Source: Kocuria palustris (GTDB taxonomy: Bacteria > Actinomycetota > Actinomycetes > Actinomycetales > Micrococcaceae). Taken from it: DNA of 64,000 nt. A program made the translations under genes and the position numbers. The notes under the pieces are model-generated. The model saw only the letters and a list, made by a program, of their open reading frames with translations, searched no databases and was not told the DNA's origin. The stretch lies in assembly GCF_007666205.1 (NCBI RefSeq), contig NZ_VDOR01000002.1, positions 1-64,000 of the forward strand, given 5' to 3'. Shown piece after piece: positions 25,562-34,044 of this stretch; the first letter of the stretch is position 1, and every line of letters starts with the position of its first letter.

Positions 25562-26773
25562 TCAGAAGAGGCGGTCCGAGGCGATGCGGGCGCCCTCGGC
25601 GAGCGACTCGAGCTTGGCCAGGGCGATCTGCGGGTGCAGCCGCCCGCCCAGACCGCAGTCGGTCGAGGCGATCACGCGCTCCGGCCCGACGACGGAGGCG
25701 AAGCGCTCGATGCGCTCGGCCACCAGCTCCGGGTGCTCGACCACGTTGGTCGAGTGCGAGACGACGCCCGGGATGATGACCCGGTCCTCGGGCAGCGCGG
25801 CGTCGGCCCACTCGCGCCACTCGTGGCCGTGGCGCGCGGAGGCGGCCTCGAACGAATAGCCGCCGGCCTCGATCTGCAGCATCGGCTCGATCAGGTGCCG
25901 CAGCTCCAGATCGGTGGTGTGGGGGCCGTGCCAGGAGCCCCAGCACAGGTGGAAGCGGATCTGCTCCCGGGGCAGGCCGCGCAGGGCGTGGTTCAGGGCC
26001 TCGATCCGCAGCTGGATGAAAGAGCGGTAGTCCTCGAGGGAGGGCTCGGGATTGATCTGGTCCCAGGACTCCGCGATCGAGGGGTCGTCGATCTGCACGA
26101 TGAGCCCGGCGTCGACGATCGCGCGGTACTCCTCGCGCATGGCATCCGCGCACGCGTAGACGAGCTCCTCGTCGCTCGCGTAGTGCTCGTTGCCCACGCG
26201 GGCGCATGAGCCGGGCGACAGCGCGGCCAGGAAGCCCTCCTGCGCGCCCGTCGCCTCCATCGCGGCCCGCAGGTTGTCGATGTCGGCCTGCACGGCGTCG
26301 TGGCCCGTGTAGGTCAGGGGCCCCGTGATCCTGGGCTGGGCCACCCGCTTGCGGGCGGTGAGGATCCCGGAGGACTCGTCCGCGTAGGCCTCGCGGAACC
26401 GCTGCCGGTCCCGGCGGTCGGCGAAGGACGTCAGGACGATGTTCCCGGGCGAGGAGCGGCGGGCGCCCGCCTCGGGATCCCAGCGGTCCTCGTCGGAGGG
26501 GCTCAGCCCGCCCAGCCGGGAGAACGAGTAGTTCCACCACGCGCCGTAGTCGACGGAGCTGGACATGGTGTGCCCGTACTCGCCGTCGTTGACGACGTCG
26601 ATGCCGATCTGCCGCTGGGCGGCGACGATGTCCCGGACGCCCTGCTGCATGGTCGTCACGAGCTCCTCCCACGAGAGGTCCCCCGCCTGGTGCGCCTCGT
26701 TGGCGGCCAGCAGCTCGGGGGTGCGGGGCAGGGAGCCCACATGGGTGGTGCGGATGCGGTCGGAGTTCAGCAT
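25562..26773 (-). CDS. MetE C-terminal-like methyltransferase (YxjG/YxjH type), copy B, under SAM riboswitch
   Basis: This 403-residue protein shares the barrel of copy A: TTHVGSLPR, DVVNDGEYGH, LIVQIDDPSIAESWDQ, the zinc segments RFHLCWGSWHGPH and ASTDCGLGGR. It lacks the N-terminal half of full MetE, so it may use a donor other than methyl-tetrahydrofolate polyglutamate. The ATG at 26773 follows AAAGGA, which directly abuts the 3' strand of helix P1 of an S-box riboswitch. Expression should therefore rise when S-adenosylmethionine is scarce, as known for yxjG and yxjH. An epoxyalkane:coenzyme M transferase-like role in the same superfamily is a more remote option. Confidence 0.87.
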   Translation of the reverse strand: MLNSDRIRTTHVGSLPRTPELLAANEAHQAGDLSWEELVTTMQQGVRDIVAAQRQIGIDVVNDGEYGHTMSSSVDYGAWWNYSFSRLGGLSPSDEDRWDPEAGARRSSPGNIVLTSFADRRDRQRFREAYADESSGILTARKRVAQPRITGPLTYTGHDAVQADIDNLRAAMEATGAQEGFLAALSPGSCARVGNEHYASDEELVYACADAMREEYRAIVDAGLIVQIDDPSIAESWDQINPEPSLEDYRSFIQLRIEALNHALRGLPREQIRFHLCWGSWHGPHTTDLELRHLIEPMLQIEAGGYSFEAASARHGHEWREWADAALPEDRVIIPGVVSHSTNVVEHPELVAERIERFASVVGPERVIASTDCGLGGRLHPQIALAKLESLAEGARIASDRLF

Positions 26774-26791
26774 GCCGTCGGCACGTCCTTT

Positions 26792-26888
26792 CCATCGGTC
26801 CTGGCGGGAGCACCTCTGCGCGGGGGATCGAGCCCTGCATGGTTGCTGCGACGTCTTCGAGCCAAGGTCTCTCGGTCGCTCTTGATGG
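26792..26888 (-). ncRNA. SAM-I (S-box) riboswitch
   Basis: Read on the minus strand, CCATC (P1) is followed by the conserved AAGAG, a P2 stem with kink-turn around TTGGCTCGAAGACG, the CAGCAACC that opens P3, GGTGC closing P3, a small P4 hairpin (TCC-CGCCA-GGA), and GATGG closing P1. Order, conserved nucleotides and total length of 97 bases agree with the S-box family. It lies 18 bases before the start codon of copy B, and the ribosome site AAAGGA starts right after P1. Confidence 0.85.
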
Positions 26889-26899
26889 TGACGCGGCTC

Positions 26900-26930
26900 A
26901 TCATGCCACGGATCACGGCGCGGACGTCAA
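26900..26930 (-). promoter_or_regulatory. Promoter of the riboswitch-controlled methyltransferase genes
   Basis: On the minus strand, TTGACG (26925-26930) and CATGAT (26900-26905) are separated by 19 bases, a little long. The expected transcript start falls a few bases before P1 of the riboswitch, which fits. Confidence 0.5.
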
Positions 26931-26971
26931 ACGGCGTCGGGCGGCGCGCGACGGCGGAGAGCGCACGACGG

Positions 26972-27010
26972 CGGAGGGGCTCCCGGGCGCATCGCCCGGG
27001 AGCCCCTCCG
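26972..27010 (-). terminator. Hairpin terminator of the APC permease gene
   Basis: A perfect 18-base-pair stem (26972-26989 with 26993-27010) around a three-base loop lies 16 bases beyond the permease stop codon on the minus strand. Confidence 0.8.
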
Positions 27011-27025
27011 TCCAGCGGCAGCTCG

Positions 27026-28522
27026 TCAGTCCTGCTGCGTGGGCCGCGGCTCGGCGCCCTCGGCGAACTCCTCAGGGGAGCGGAAGCGGGTCACGCCGCG
27101 CCGCTTGGCGAGCACGGCGCCGATGACCCACAGCACCGCGAACAGCGCCGCGGTCAGCAGGATCTGCTGGCGCACGCCCGGCACGGTCATGCCCAGGACC
27201 ACGACGGCGATCATGCCGGCCAGGGCCACGTAGGACAGCCACGGATAGCCCCAGGCCTTCAGCGGCAGCTCGCGCCCCTCGGCCTCGGCCCGGCGGCGCA
27301 GCACCAGGTGGGAGATGATCGTCATGGTCCAGATGACGATCAGGGTGGAGCCCACGATGTTGAGCAGGATGCCGAGGATCTCCTCGGCCCAGACGTAGTT
27401 CAGGGCCACCGTCACGAAGCCGAAGGCCACGGAGGCCAGCACCGCCATGACGGGCACGCCGCGGGCGTTCGTCGAGCTCAGCGCGGCCGGGGCCAGCGTC
27501 CGGTTCGACAGCGAGAAGATCATCCGCGAGGCGCCGTAGAGGTTGGCGTTGAGCGAGGACAGCAGCGCGACGGTCACGACGATCGCCATGATCGAGGCGA
27601 CGGCCGGCAGGCCCGCGGTGTTGAGCACGGCCACGAAGGGCGAGGCGAGCAGGTTCTCGTCGTTCCAGGGCATGGCCAGGACCATGATCGCCACGGAGCC
27701 CATGTAGAAGATCAGGATGCGCCACACGATGGTGCGGATCGCGCGGCCCACGTTCTTCTCGGGATCCTCGGTCTCGGCGGCGGCCACGGCCACGATCTCG
27801 ATGCCGCCGAAGGCGAAGGCCACGATCAGCAGACCTGCCGCGACGCCGGCGATGCCGTTGGGCATGAACCCGCCGTGGGCCGTGAGATTGCTCAGGCCCG
27901 GCGCCTCGGCGGTGGGCAGCAGGCCGAGCACGAACAGGCCGCCGATGACCAGGAAGACCACCACGGCCGCGACCTTGAGCAGGGAGAACCAGAACTCGAA
28001 CTCGCCGAACTGCCCCACGCCGAACAGGTTGATCGCGGTGAACAGGATCATGAAGATCAGCGCGAGCAGCCACTGCGGGGCCACGGGCCAGGCGGAGACC
28101 AGGATCTGGGCGGCGGCCGTGGCCTCGGCGGCGATCACGATGATGAGCTGGACCCACCACAGCCAGCCGACGGCGAAGCCGGCAGCGGGGCTCACGGCGC
28201 GTCCCGCGTAGACGGAGAACGCTCCCGAGGTGGGGTGATCGGCGACCATCTCGCCGAGCATGCGCATGATCAGGATGATCAGCACGCCGGCCACGACGTA
28301 GGAGACGAGCACGGCCGGGCCCGCGGCGGCGATGCCGGCGCCGGAGCCCACGAACAGGCCGGCGCCGATGGCCGAGCCGAGGCTCATCATCACGAGGTGG
28401 CGGCCCTTCATGTGGGCCTTCAGGCTCGAGTCCTGCGGGTCGCCGTGCCCCTGGGGGGTCGCGCCCGGTGCGCTTCGAGGATGATGTTCGCTGCTGGTCG
28501 CTGGCGAGGATCCAGAACCCAT
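27026..28522 (-). CDS. APC-family amino acid permease (GABA/proline/aromatic permease type)
   Basis: This 498-residue protein has twelve membrane helices. The family opening HMKGRHLVMMSLGSAIGAGLFVGSG follows a hydrophilic N-terminus of about 40 residues, then GEMVADHPTSGAFSVYA in helix 3 and the GGIEIVAVAAAETEDPEKN motif. These match the amino acid transporter branch that includes GabP, ProY and AnsP. It would import an amino acid or gamma-aminobutyrate with protons. The ATG at 28522 follows GGGAGG by seven bases. It has its own hairpin terminator and stands alone. The substrate cannot be settled by reading. Confidence 0.88.
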   Translation of the reverse strand: MGSGSSPATSSEHHPRSAPGATPQGHGDPQDSSLKAHMKGRHLVMMSLGSAIGAGLFVGSGAGIAAAGPAVLVSYVVAGVLIILIMRMLGEMVADHPTSGAFSVYAGRAVSPAAGFAVGWLWWVQLIIVIAAEATAAAQILVSAWPVAPQWLLALIFMILFTAINLFGVGQFGEFEFWFSLLKVAAVVVFLVIGGLFVLGLLPTAEAPGLSNLTAHGGFMPNGIAGVAAGLLIVAFAFGGIEIVAVAAAETEDPEKNVGRAIRTIVWRILIFYMGSVAIMVLAMPWNDENLLASPFVAVLNTAGLPAVASIMAIVVTVALLSSLNANLYGASRMIFSLSNRTLAPAALSSTNARGVPVMAVLASVAFGFVTVALNYVWAEEILGILLNIVGSTLIVIWTMTIISHLVLRRRAEAEGRELPLKAWGYPWLSYVALAGMIAVVVLGMTVPGVRQQILLTAALFAVLWVIGAVLAKRRGVTRFRSPEEFAEGAEPRPTQQD

Positions 28523-28717
28523 TCGGGGCCTCCCGGTCTAGTGGGCGCTGCCCGCTCCTGCGGGGCGTCCGACGGCACCTGTGGTGCGCATCACAGATTG
28601 ATGGCGCCACAGTAGAGCACAGGAGGCGCGGCGATCCGGCATCGGAGCGAACCGATCACAGAGGCGGACGAAATCCGCCGCACGGGCCCGCCGCAGCGCC
28701 GGCTGTCCGGGCGGGGG

Positions 28718-28752
28718 CGCGTCGGCGGCGCAGGCCGTCCGCCGCCGACGCG
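28718..28752 (-). terminator. Hairpin terminator of zwf
   Basis: A perfect 13-base-pair stem (28718-28730 with 28740-28752) with a nine-base loop lies just past the glucose-6-phosphate dehydrogenase stop on the minus strand. Confidence 0.7.
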
Positions 28753-28761
28753 GATGTGACC

Positions 28762-30144
28762 TCAGATCGTCTCGGGGCCCTCGGAGCCGGCCGGGTACTC
28801 CTGGAGCGGGACCCGGCCCTCGGCCAGGGCGTCGATGGCCGGCTGGACGATGCGCCAGCTGTGCTCGGAGGCCTCGGCGCTGACGCTGAAGGACCGGTCG
28901 CCGTCGAGCATGCGGCGCACGACCGATCCGTAGGCGGCCAGCGGCGACTCGGGAGTGGCCGAGGACAGCGTCACGCGCGACGTGCCGCGGGGATCGAACG
29001 GCCCGGCAGTGCTGAGCTCGAGGGAGATCTCGCCGGTGGACAGATCCACGCGCAGGATGTCGCCGGCCGGGCTGCCGAACTCCTCGCCGCCGGCGGGGAC
29101 GGGGCGGAAGCGCACCAGCACCTCCTGATGCGGGGAGCCGATGGCCTTGCCGGAGCGCAGGTGGACGGGCACGCCCTGCCAGCGCCAGCTGTCGACCGCG
29201 ACCGTCAGCCGCGCCCAGGTCTCGGTGCCGTGGGCCGGGTCCACGCCCTCCTCGTCCGCGTACGACGGCAGGCGGCGGCCGTCGATGCTGCCGGCCGTGT
29301 AGCGGCCCGCGGCCATGCTCTCCTCGACCGGGCCGATCACGCTGGTGCGCGCGAGCACCTGCGCCACGAGATCCGGGATCTCCCCGTCCTCGATCGACGA
29401 CGGCGGGTCCATCATGAGCACGCCCATCACCTGGAGCAGGTGGGACTGGTGCATGTCGCGGATCGCGCCGTTGGCGTCGTAGAACGCGGCGCGGCCCTCG
29501 AGGCCCAGCGTCTCGTCGAAGGTGATGCTGATGCTCTCGACCAGCTCGCGGTTCAGCAGCGGCTCGATGATCCGGTTGGCCAGGCGCAGCCCCACCAGAT
29601 CGAGCACGGCCGGCTCTCCCAGGAAGTGATCGACCCGCAGGATCCGCGAGGCGGGGGCCAGGTGATCGGCCAGCCGGTTGAGCTCGCGGGCCGACTGCTC
29701 GTCCGTGCCGATCGGCTTCTCGAGGGCCAGCCAGAGGTCCTCGGGCAGCTCGATCTCCCGCAGGGCCTGCAGCGAAGCGGCCGTCACCGAGGGGGACAGC
29801 GCGAAGTAGAGGATCACGCGGCCGTCGTCGGCCTGATCGAGCAGGCGCGCCATGTCCTCGGGCGAGGAGGCGTCGGCCGTGACCCAGGCGGTCGATTCCA
29901 GGGTGCGCTCGACCGCAGGGCCCTCGGCCCCCGTCCCCCGGAAGGCCTCGGCGACCGTCCCCCTCCAGTCGTCCATCTCGGAGCGGGCGCTGCCCACGAG
30001 CGTGACCTGCCGCTGCGGCTCGAGGGCCAGGACGTCGCCCAGCCCGGGCAGCAGCAGGCGCGAGGTCAGATCGCCGGAGGCGCCCAGGATGATCAGGGTC
30101 ACCGGATCGGCGCCCGAGGGCAGGGGAGAGGTCGTGTCGCTCAT
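28762..30144 (-). CDS. zwf: Glucose-6-phosphate 1-dehydrogenase
   Basis: This 460-residue enzyme is the entry of the oxidative pentose phosphate pathway. The N-terminal nucleotide motif ILGASGDLTSRLLLPGLG is clear. The substrate motif is ILRVDHFLGEPAVLD, with Asp-His as in the usual DHYLGKE although the lysine is replaced, and the helix region RNMH-like IRDMHQSHLLQVMGVLMMDPP is present. The lysine-to-glutamate/proline change in that motif marks a divergent subgroup common in actinomycetes beside a second, canonical Zwf. Cofactor choice is unknown. The ATG has GGAG only two bases away. It is divergent from the GH15 gene, and an FGGY kinase on the minus strand follows the GH15 gene, giving a small carbohydrate group. 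Confidence 0.85.
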   Translation of the reverse strand: MSDTTSPLPSGADPVTLIILGASGDLTSRLLLPGLGDVLALEPQRQVTLVGSARSEMDDWRGTVAEAFRGTGAEGPAVERTLESTAWVTADASSPEDMARLLDQADDGRVILYFALSPSVTAASLQALREIELPEDLWLALEKPIGTDEQSARELNRLADHLAPASRILRVDHFLGEPAVLDLVGLRLANRIIEPLLNRELVESISITFDETLGLEGRAAFYDANGAIRDMHQSHLLQVMGVLMMDPPSSIEDGEIPDLVAQVLARTSVIGPVEESMAAGRYTAGSIDGRRLPSYADEEGVDPAHGTETWARLTVAVDSWRWQGVPVHLRSGKAIGSPHQEVLVRFRPVPAGGEEFGSPAGDILRVDLSTGEISLELSTAGPFDPRGTSRVTLSSATPESPLAAYGSVVRRMLDGDRSFSVSAEASEHSWRIVQPAIDALAEGRVPLQEYPAGSEGPETI

Positions 30145-30259
30145 GGCTCCAGCCTAGACAGCCCCCCGCCCCCGGGGCCTGGCCCTTCAGCTCTCGGCCG
30201 AGGGCGCTCGCCGCCGGCTCCGAGGTGACGGGGGCGGAGGCGTCTGCTGGAATGAGCCC

Positions 30260-32347
30260 ATGGCTTCCGATTCCGACCGCCCCGCCTCCACGCCCCTCGA
30301 GGACTACGCGCTGCTCTCCGACCTGCGCACCGCGCCGCTCGTCTCCCGGGAGGGCAGCGTCGACTGGCTGTGCTTCCCGTCCGTGGACTCCAGCGCCGTG
30401 TTCAGCGCGCTGCTGGGGGAGCCCGACGACGGCCGCTGGAAGATGAGCATCGCCGACGGCACCGTCGTCTCCCGGCGCTATCGCCCCGGGACCTTCGTGC
30501 TGGAGACGCAGTGGGAGTCGCCCACGGGGCGGGCCACCGTCGTGGATCTGCTGCCCACGGAGGACGACCGCGCGAACCTGGTGCGGGAGGTGACCTGCAC
30601 CGAGGGGACGGTCAGGGTCGAGCACGATCTGCGCATCCGCCCCGACTACAACCGCTCCGCGCCCTGGGTGCACCTGCGGGAGCTGCCCGAGGGAGGCAGC
30701 GGGATCGCGGCGATCGCGGGCCCGGACATGCTCGTGCTGCGCGGCCCGCAGCTGTCGATCCGCGAGGACGGCGAGGCCCATCACGATCCCAGCGCCGAGG
30801 GAGAGGTCGGGCGGTGGCTCGGCGGCTCCTTCGAGCTCGGCGAGGGGGAGTCCCGGTCGTGGGTGCTGACCTGGTGCGAGTCCTGGGAGCCCGTCCCGCA
30901 GCCCGTCGACATCGAGGCCGCCATGGCCCGCACGGCGCGGTACTGGAGCGACTGGAAGGATGCTGTCTGCTCCCGGGGGCGGCTGAGCGAGGGCCGGGTC
31001 CGCTCGCTGCTCGTGTTGCGGGCGCTCACCAACGGCCTGACCGGCGGCATCGTGGCCGCTCCCACCGCGAGCCTGCCCGAGGACTTCGGGGGCGTGCGCA
31101 ACTGGGACTACCGCTACACCTGGCTGCGCGACGCGTCGCTGACCATCGAGGCCATGGTGGATCACGGCTACACCGAGGGCGCCCGCGACTGGCGCGACTG
31201 GCTGCTGCGCGCGGTCGCGGGGGATCCGGACCGGGTCCAGATCATGTACGGGATCGACGGCCGCCGTCGGCTTCCCGAGCACGAGCTCGACCACCTCTCC
31301 GGCTACGAGGGCTCGCGGCCCGTGCGCATCGGCAACGGCGCCGTGGACCAGTACCAGGCCGACGTCGTGGGCGAGGTCATGCTCGCCCTGGGCGCCCTGC
31401 GCGATGCGGGCGAGCCCGAGGACCGCTGGTCGTGGGGCCTGCAGAAGAACCTCCTGCGCTACTGCGTGCGCAGGATCGACGATCCCGATCACGGCCTGTG
31501 GGAGATGCGCGGCGAGGCCGCGTTCTTCACCCACGGCCGCGTCATGATGTGGGCCGCCTTCAACGAGGGGCTGCGCGCGGTGCGAGAGCACGGCGCGATC
31601 CGCGGCGAGACCGGCCGGCACGACGGATGGCCCGACGGGGACGACCAGGACGCCGACAGCGAGCTCTCGGACGGCACGACGGCGGAGGACCGGGCGGGCA
31701 CCGCCGTGCTGGCCACCCCGGGCGAGGTCCGCCTGTGGACCGAGCTGCGCGACCGCCTGCACGACGAGATCATGGAGCGGGGCTGGAACGAGGAGCTGGG
31801 CAGCTTCACGCAGACCTACGCCCCGGGCCACGGCAGCCAGGAGGTGGATGCCTCGCTGCTGCAGCTGACCCACACCGGGTTCATCGACGCCGACGATCCC
31901 AAGATGCTCAGCACGGTCGCGCGGATCGAGCGGGACCTGGTGGACGAGCACGGCTTCGTGGCCCGCTACCGCACCGCCTCCGGCTCCGACGGGCTGGAGG
32001 GCGACGAGTACCCGTTCCTGCTCTGCCTGGCCTGGCTGGCCGAGCAGTACGCCCGCTCGGGGCGGGTCGACGACGCCCGGGAGGCCCTGGACCGCCTGGA
32101 GTCCTGCGCCAACGACCTGGGCCTGCTGGCGGAGGAGTACTCGCCGGAGCACGGGCGCCTGGCGGGGAACTTCCCGCAGGCCTTCAGCCATCTGGGGCAC
32201 CTGCGCGCCGCCCAGGCGGTCGAGCGCGCCGAGGGCGCCGGCCCGGAGAGCGATCGGGCCGGAAGCTGCCGCGCCCCGGATGCCCCGTCCGCCGACGGCC
32301 CCGCCGCCGACGGAGCGGCCGGGGATCAGGCGAACAGCCCCGCGTAG
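30260..32347 (+). CDS. Glycoside hydrolase family 15 protein (trehalase or glucoamylase)
   Basis: This 695-residue cytoplasmic GH15 enzyme has an N-terminal beta domain (YALLSDLRTAPLVSREGSVDWLCFP) and an (alpha/alpha)6 barrel beginning GGVRNWDYRYTWLRDASLTIEAM. The general acid is likely the Glu in HGLWEMRGEAAFFTHG and the base the Glu in AEEYSPEHGRLAGNFPQAFSH. No signal peptide is present. In actinomycetes this group includes acid trehalases, so trehalose is a good guess; maltodextrin is the alternative. The 50-residue tail after the barrel is Ala/Gly/Asp-rich. The 3' end overlaps the convergent kinase gene by 22 bases. Confidence 0.87.
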   Translation: MASDSDRPASTPLEDYALLSDLRTAPLVSREGSVDWLCFPSVDSSAVFSALLGEPDDGRWKMSIADGTVVSRRYRPGTFVLETQWESPTGRATVVDLLPTEDDRANLVREVTCTEGTVRVEHDLRIRPDYNRSAPWVHLRELPEGGSGIAAIAGPDMLVLRGPQLSIREDGEAHHDPSAEGEVGRWLGGSFELGEGESRSWVLTWCESWEPVPQPVDIEAAMARTARYWSDWKDAVCSRGRLSEGRVRSLLVLRALTNGLTGGIVAAPTASLPEDFGGVRNWDYRYTWLRDASLTIEAMVDHGYTEGARDWRDWLLRAVAGDPDRVQIMYGIDGRRRLPEHELDHLSGYEGSRPVRIGNGAVDQYQADVVGEVMLALGALRDAGEPEDRWSWGLQKNLLRYCVRRIDDPDHGLWEMRGEAAFFTHGRVMMWAAFNEGLRAVREHGAIRGETGRHDGWPDGDDQDADSELSDGTTAEDRAGTAVLATPGEVRLWTELRDRLHDEIMERGWNEELGSFTQTYAPGHGSQEVDASLLQLTHTGFIDADDPKMLSTVARIERDLVDEHGFVARYRTASGSDGLEGDEYPFLLCLAWLAEQYARSGRVDDAREALDRLESCANDLGLLAEEYSPEHGRLAGNFPQAFSHLGHLRAAQAVERAEGAGPESDRAGSCRAPDAPSADGPAADGAAGDQANSPA

Positions 32348-33855
32348 GCCGTCTCGAAGCGCTCGGCGACCCGGTCCCAGTGCTCGCGATGCTCCGGGGT
32401 CGGCTCGAAGGTGCGGGCATAGGGCGGGTCGACGGGCTCGATCTGCGGCGAGAGGACCTCGGAGGCCAGCATGGCCGTGCCGCGCAGGGTCGAGCGCTTG
32501 AAGGTCGCCTGCACCGCCGAGCGGTCCAGCAGGTCCGCGAGCTGCTGCTGCAGCGCCGGGACCGTCTGGGTCATGCCGCCTGCGGCGACCAGCCGCTCGA
32601 CCTCGCCGGAGGCCTCGCCGAGCTGCCGTGCCACGCGGCCGTAGGCGGCCACCACGCCCTCCATCACGCCGCGGAGCAGGTCCTCGGGGCCGGTGGCCGC
32701 GGAGATCCCGAGCATCGCGGCGCGGGCGTCGCCCACCCAGCCGGTCGAGCGCTCGCCGGTGAGGAAGGGCAGGACCAGCGGAGTCGAGTCGTCGACGGGG
32801 CGCTGGGCCACGTCCTCCGCCGAGACGCCGTCGGGCAGCCGGAAGACGTCCTCGGCCCAGCCGATCGCGCGGCTGGCGTCGTTGATCGCGCCGCCGAGCA
32901 GGCAGCGGGTGTCGTCGATGCGATAGCACCACAGGCCCGACGGGATGCGCTCGGGCTGCTCGTGCAGCAGCACGCGCATGGCTCCCGAGGTGGCCATGGA
33001 GGTGACCATGGTGGTGGCGTCGCGCCCGCCGGAGCCCACGTTGGCGCTGAGGCCGTCGGCCACGGGCGGGAACCACTTGGCACGCGCCAGGGCCGGCCAG
33101 CGATCGGCGACCGCGGGCGGCACCTCGCGGATCGGCTGGTTGGGGCGGGCGATCAGCGACAGCGACTCGCGCTCGAGCTGGGCGAGCTCGAGCATCCGGT
33201 CCGACCAGTCGCCCGTGCGCCGGTCCAGCAGGCCGGTCCAGGCGGCCGACGACGTGCCGATCCGCGCCTTGCCCAGCAGCCGCAGGTGGAAGTACTCGCC
33301 CAGGGACAGCCAGCGGGTGGTCGCGGCGACGGCCTCCGGCTGGGTCTCGCGCAGCCACCGGAAGCGGGGGGTCAGGTACGAGGTGTGCAGGCGCGCGCCG
33401 GTCAGCTGCTGGATCTCGGCCTCGTCGGCCTCCTCCCGCAGGGCCGCCAGATGGGCGCTCGAGCGCGAGTCCGCGTAGGTGAAGCACACGGTCGTGGCGC
33501 GGCGCTTGGCGTCCGTGCCCACGAGCGAGGCGGCGAAGGTGTCGAGCGCGACCCCGCCGACCCGCCCGATCAGCTCGTGCCGCGTGCCGATGATGAGATC
33601 CAGCAGACGGCACAGCTCCTCGACGACCTGATCGGGATCGATCGTGCTCGTGCCGTCGGCGGCCGTCGTGAACTGGTGCGGGATCTTGCCGCGGTATCCC
33701 CGCACGGGAGTGCCCGTGGCGTCGTGGATGCTGCCGCGCGTGGCGGTCGAGCCGACGTCGAGGGCGAGGACCAGGGGGTCGACGGCGTCGTGCAGGGGGA
33801 CCGCGAAGTCCACGTCGTCGTCGGTCTTGGGCGGACGGGGTGCGGACTTTGCCAC
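32326..33855 (-). CDS. FGGY-family carbohydrate kinase (gluconokinase-like)
   Basis: This 509-residue sugar kinase has the N-terminal ASKHA phosphate-1 motif VLALDVGSTATRGSIHD, the adenosine region VAAGGMTQTVPALQQQLADLL and the C-terminal TAMLASEVL segment. ATP-dependent phosphorylation of a sugar acid or polyol is certain at family level. Gluconate fits, since glucose-6-phosphate dehydrogenase is encoded close by, but xylulose-type substrates are possible. The start is GTG 33855 after AAGGA with seven bases between. The first 25 residues are a Lys/Asp-rich leader. Its 3' end overlaps the GH15 gene tail to tail, so the two mRNAs would be antisense over 22 bases. Confidence 0.85.
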   Translation of the reverse strand: MAKSAPRPPKTDDDVDFAVPLHDAVDPLVLALDVGSTATRGSIHDATGTPVRGYRGKIPHQFTTAADGTSTIDPDQVVEELCRLLDLIIGTRHELIGRVGGVALDTFAASLVGTDAKRRATTVCFTYADSRSSAHLAALREEADEAEIQQLTGARLHTSYLTPRFRWLRETQPEAVAATTRWLSLGEYFHLRLLGKARIGTSSAAWTGLLDRRTGDWSDRMLELAQLERESLSLIARPNQPIREVPPAVADRWPALARAKWFPPVADGLSANVGSGGRDATTMVTSMATSGAMRVLLHEQPERIPSGLWCYRIDDTRCLLGGAINDASRAIGWAEDVFRLPDGVSAEDVAQRPVDDSTPLVLPFLTGERSTGWVGDARAAMLGISAATGPEDLLRGVMEGVVAAYGRVARQLGEASGEVERLVAAGGMTQTVPALQQQLADLLDRSAVQATFKRSTLRGTAMLASEVLSPQIEPVDPPYARTFEPTPEHREHWDRVAERFETAYAGLFA

Positions 33856-34006
33856 GTGCGGGTCCTTCGACAGGGGTCACGATGCGATGCGCGTGCCGGG
33901 CACGGCCCGCGCGCCGTGGACTCATCGTATCCCCGCCGGCTCAGGGCACGGGAGGCGTCAGGGCCGCCGGGGGCGCCCCCCCCGGTGCCGCGCCGGGAGG
34001 GCGCGA

Positions 34007-34039
34007 GCCCGCCGGCGGGGTCGGGGCCCGCCGGCGGGC
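34007..34039 (-). terminator. GC-rich hairpin cluster after the Pro/Gln-rich membrane protein gene
   Basis: GCCCGCCGGCGGG occurs twice (34007-34019 and 34026-34039), each self-complementary and able to pair with the other. It directly follows the minus-strand gene ending at 34045. A run of eight C lies a little further on. Confidence 0.5.
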
Positions 34040-34044
34040 GGGGA

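Noticed and set aside
28538-33925. A 1795-codon open frame on the minus strand
   Set aside because: It crosses zwf, GH15 and the kinase in a wrong frame; it resembles low-complexity shadow sequence.
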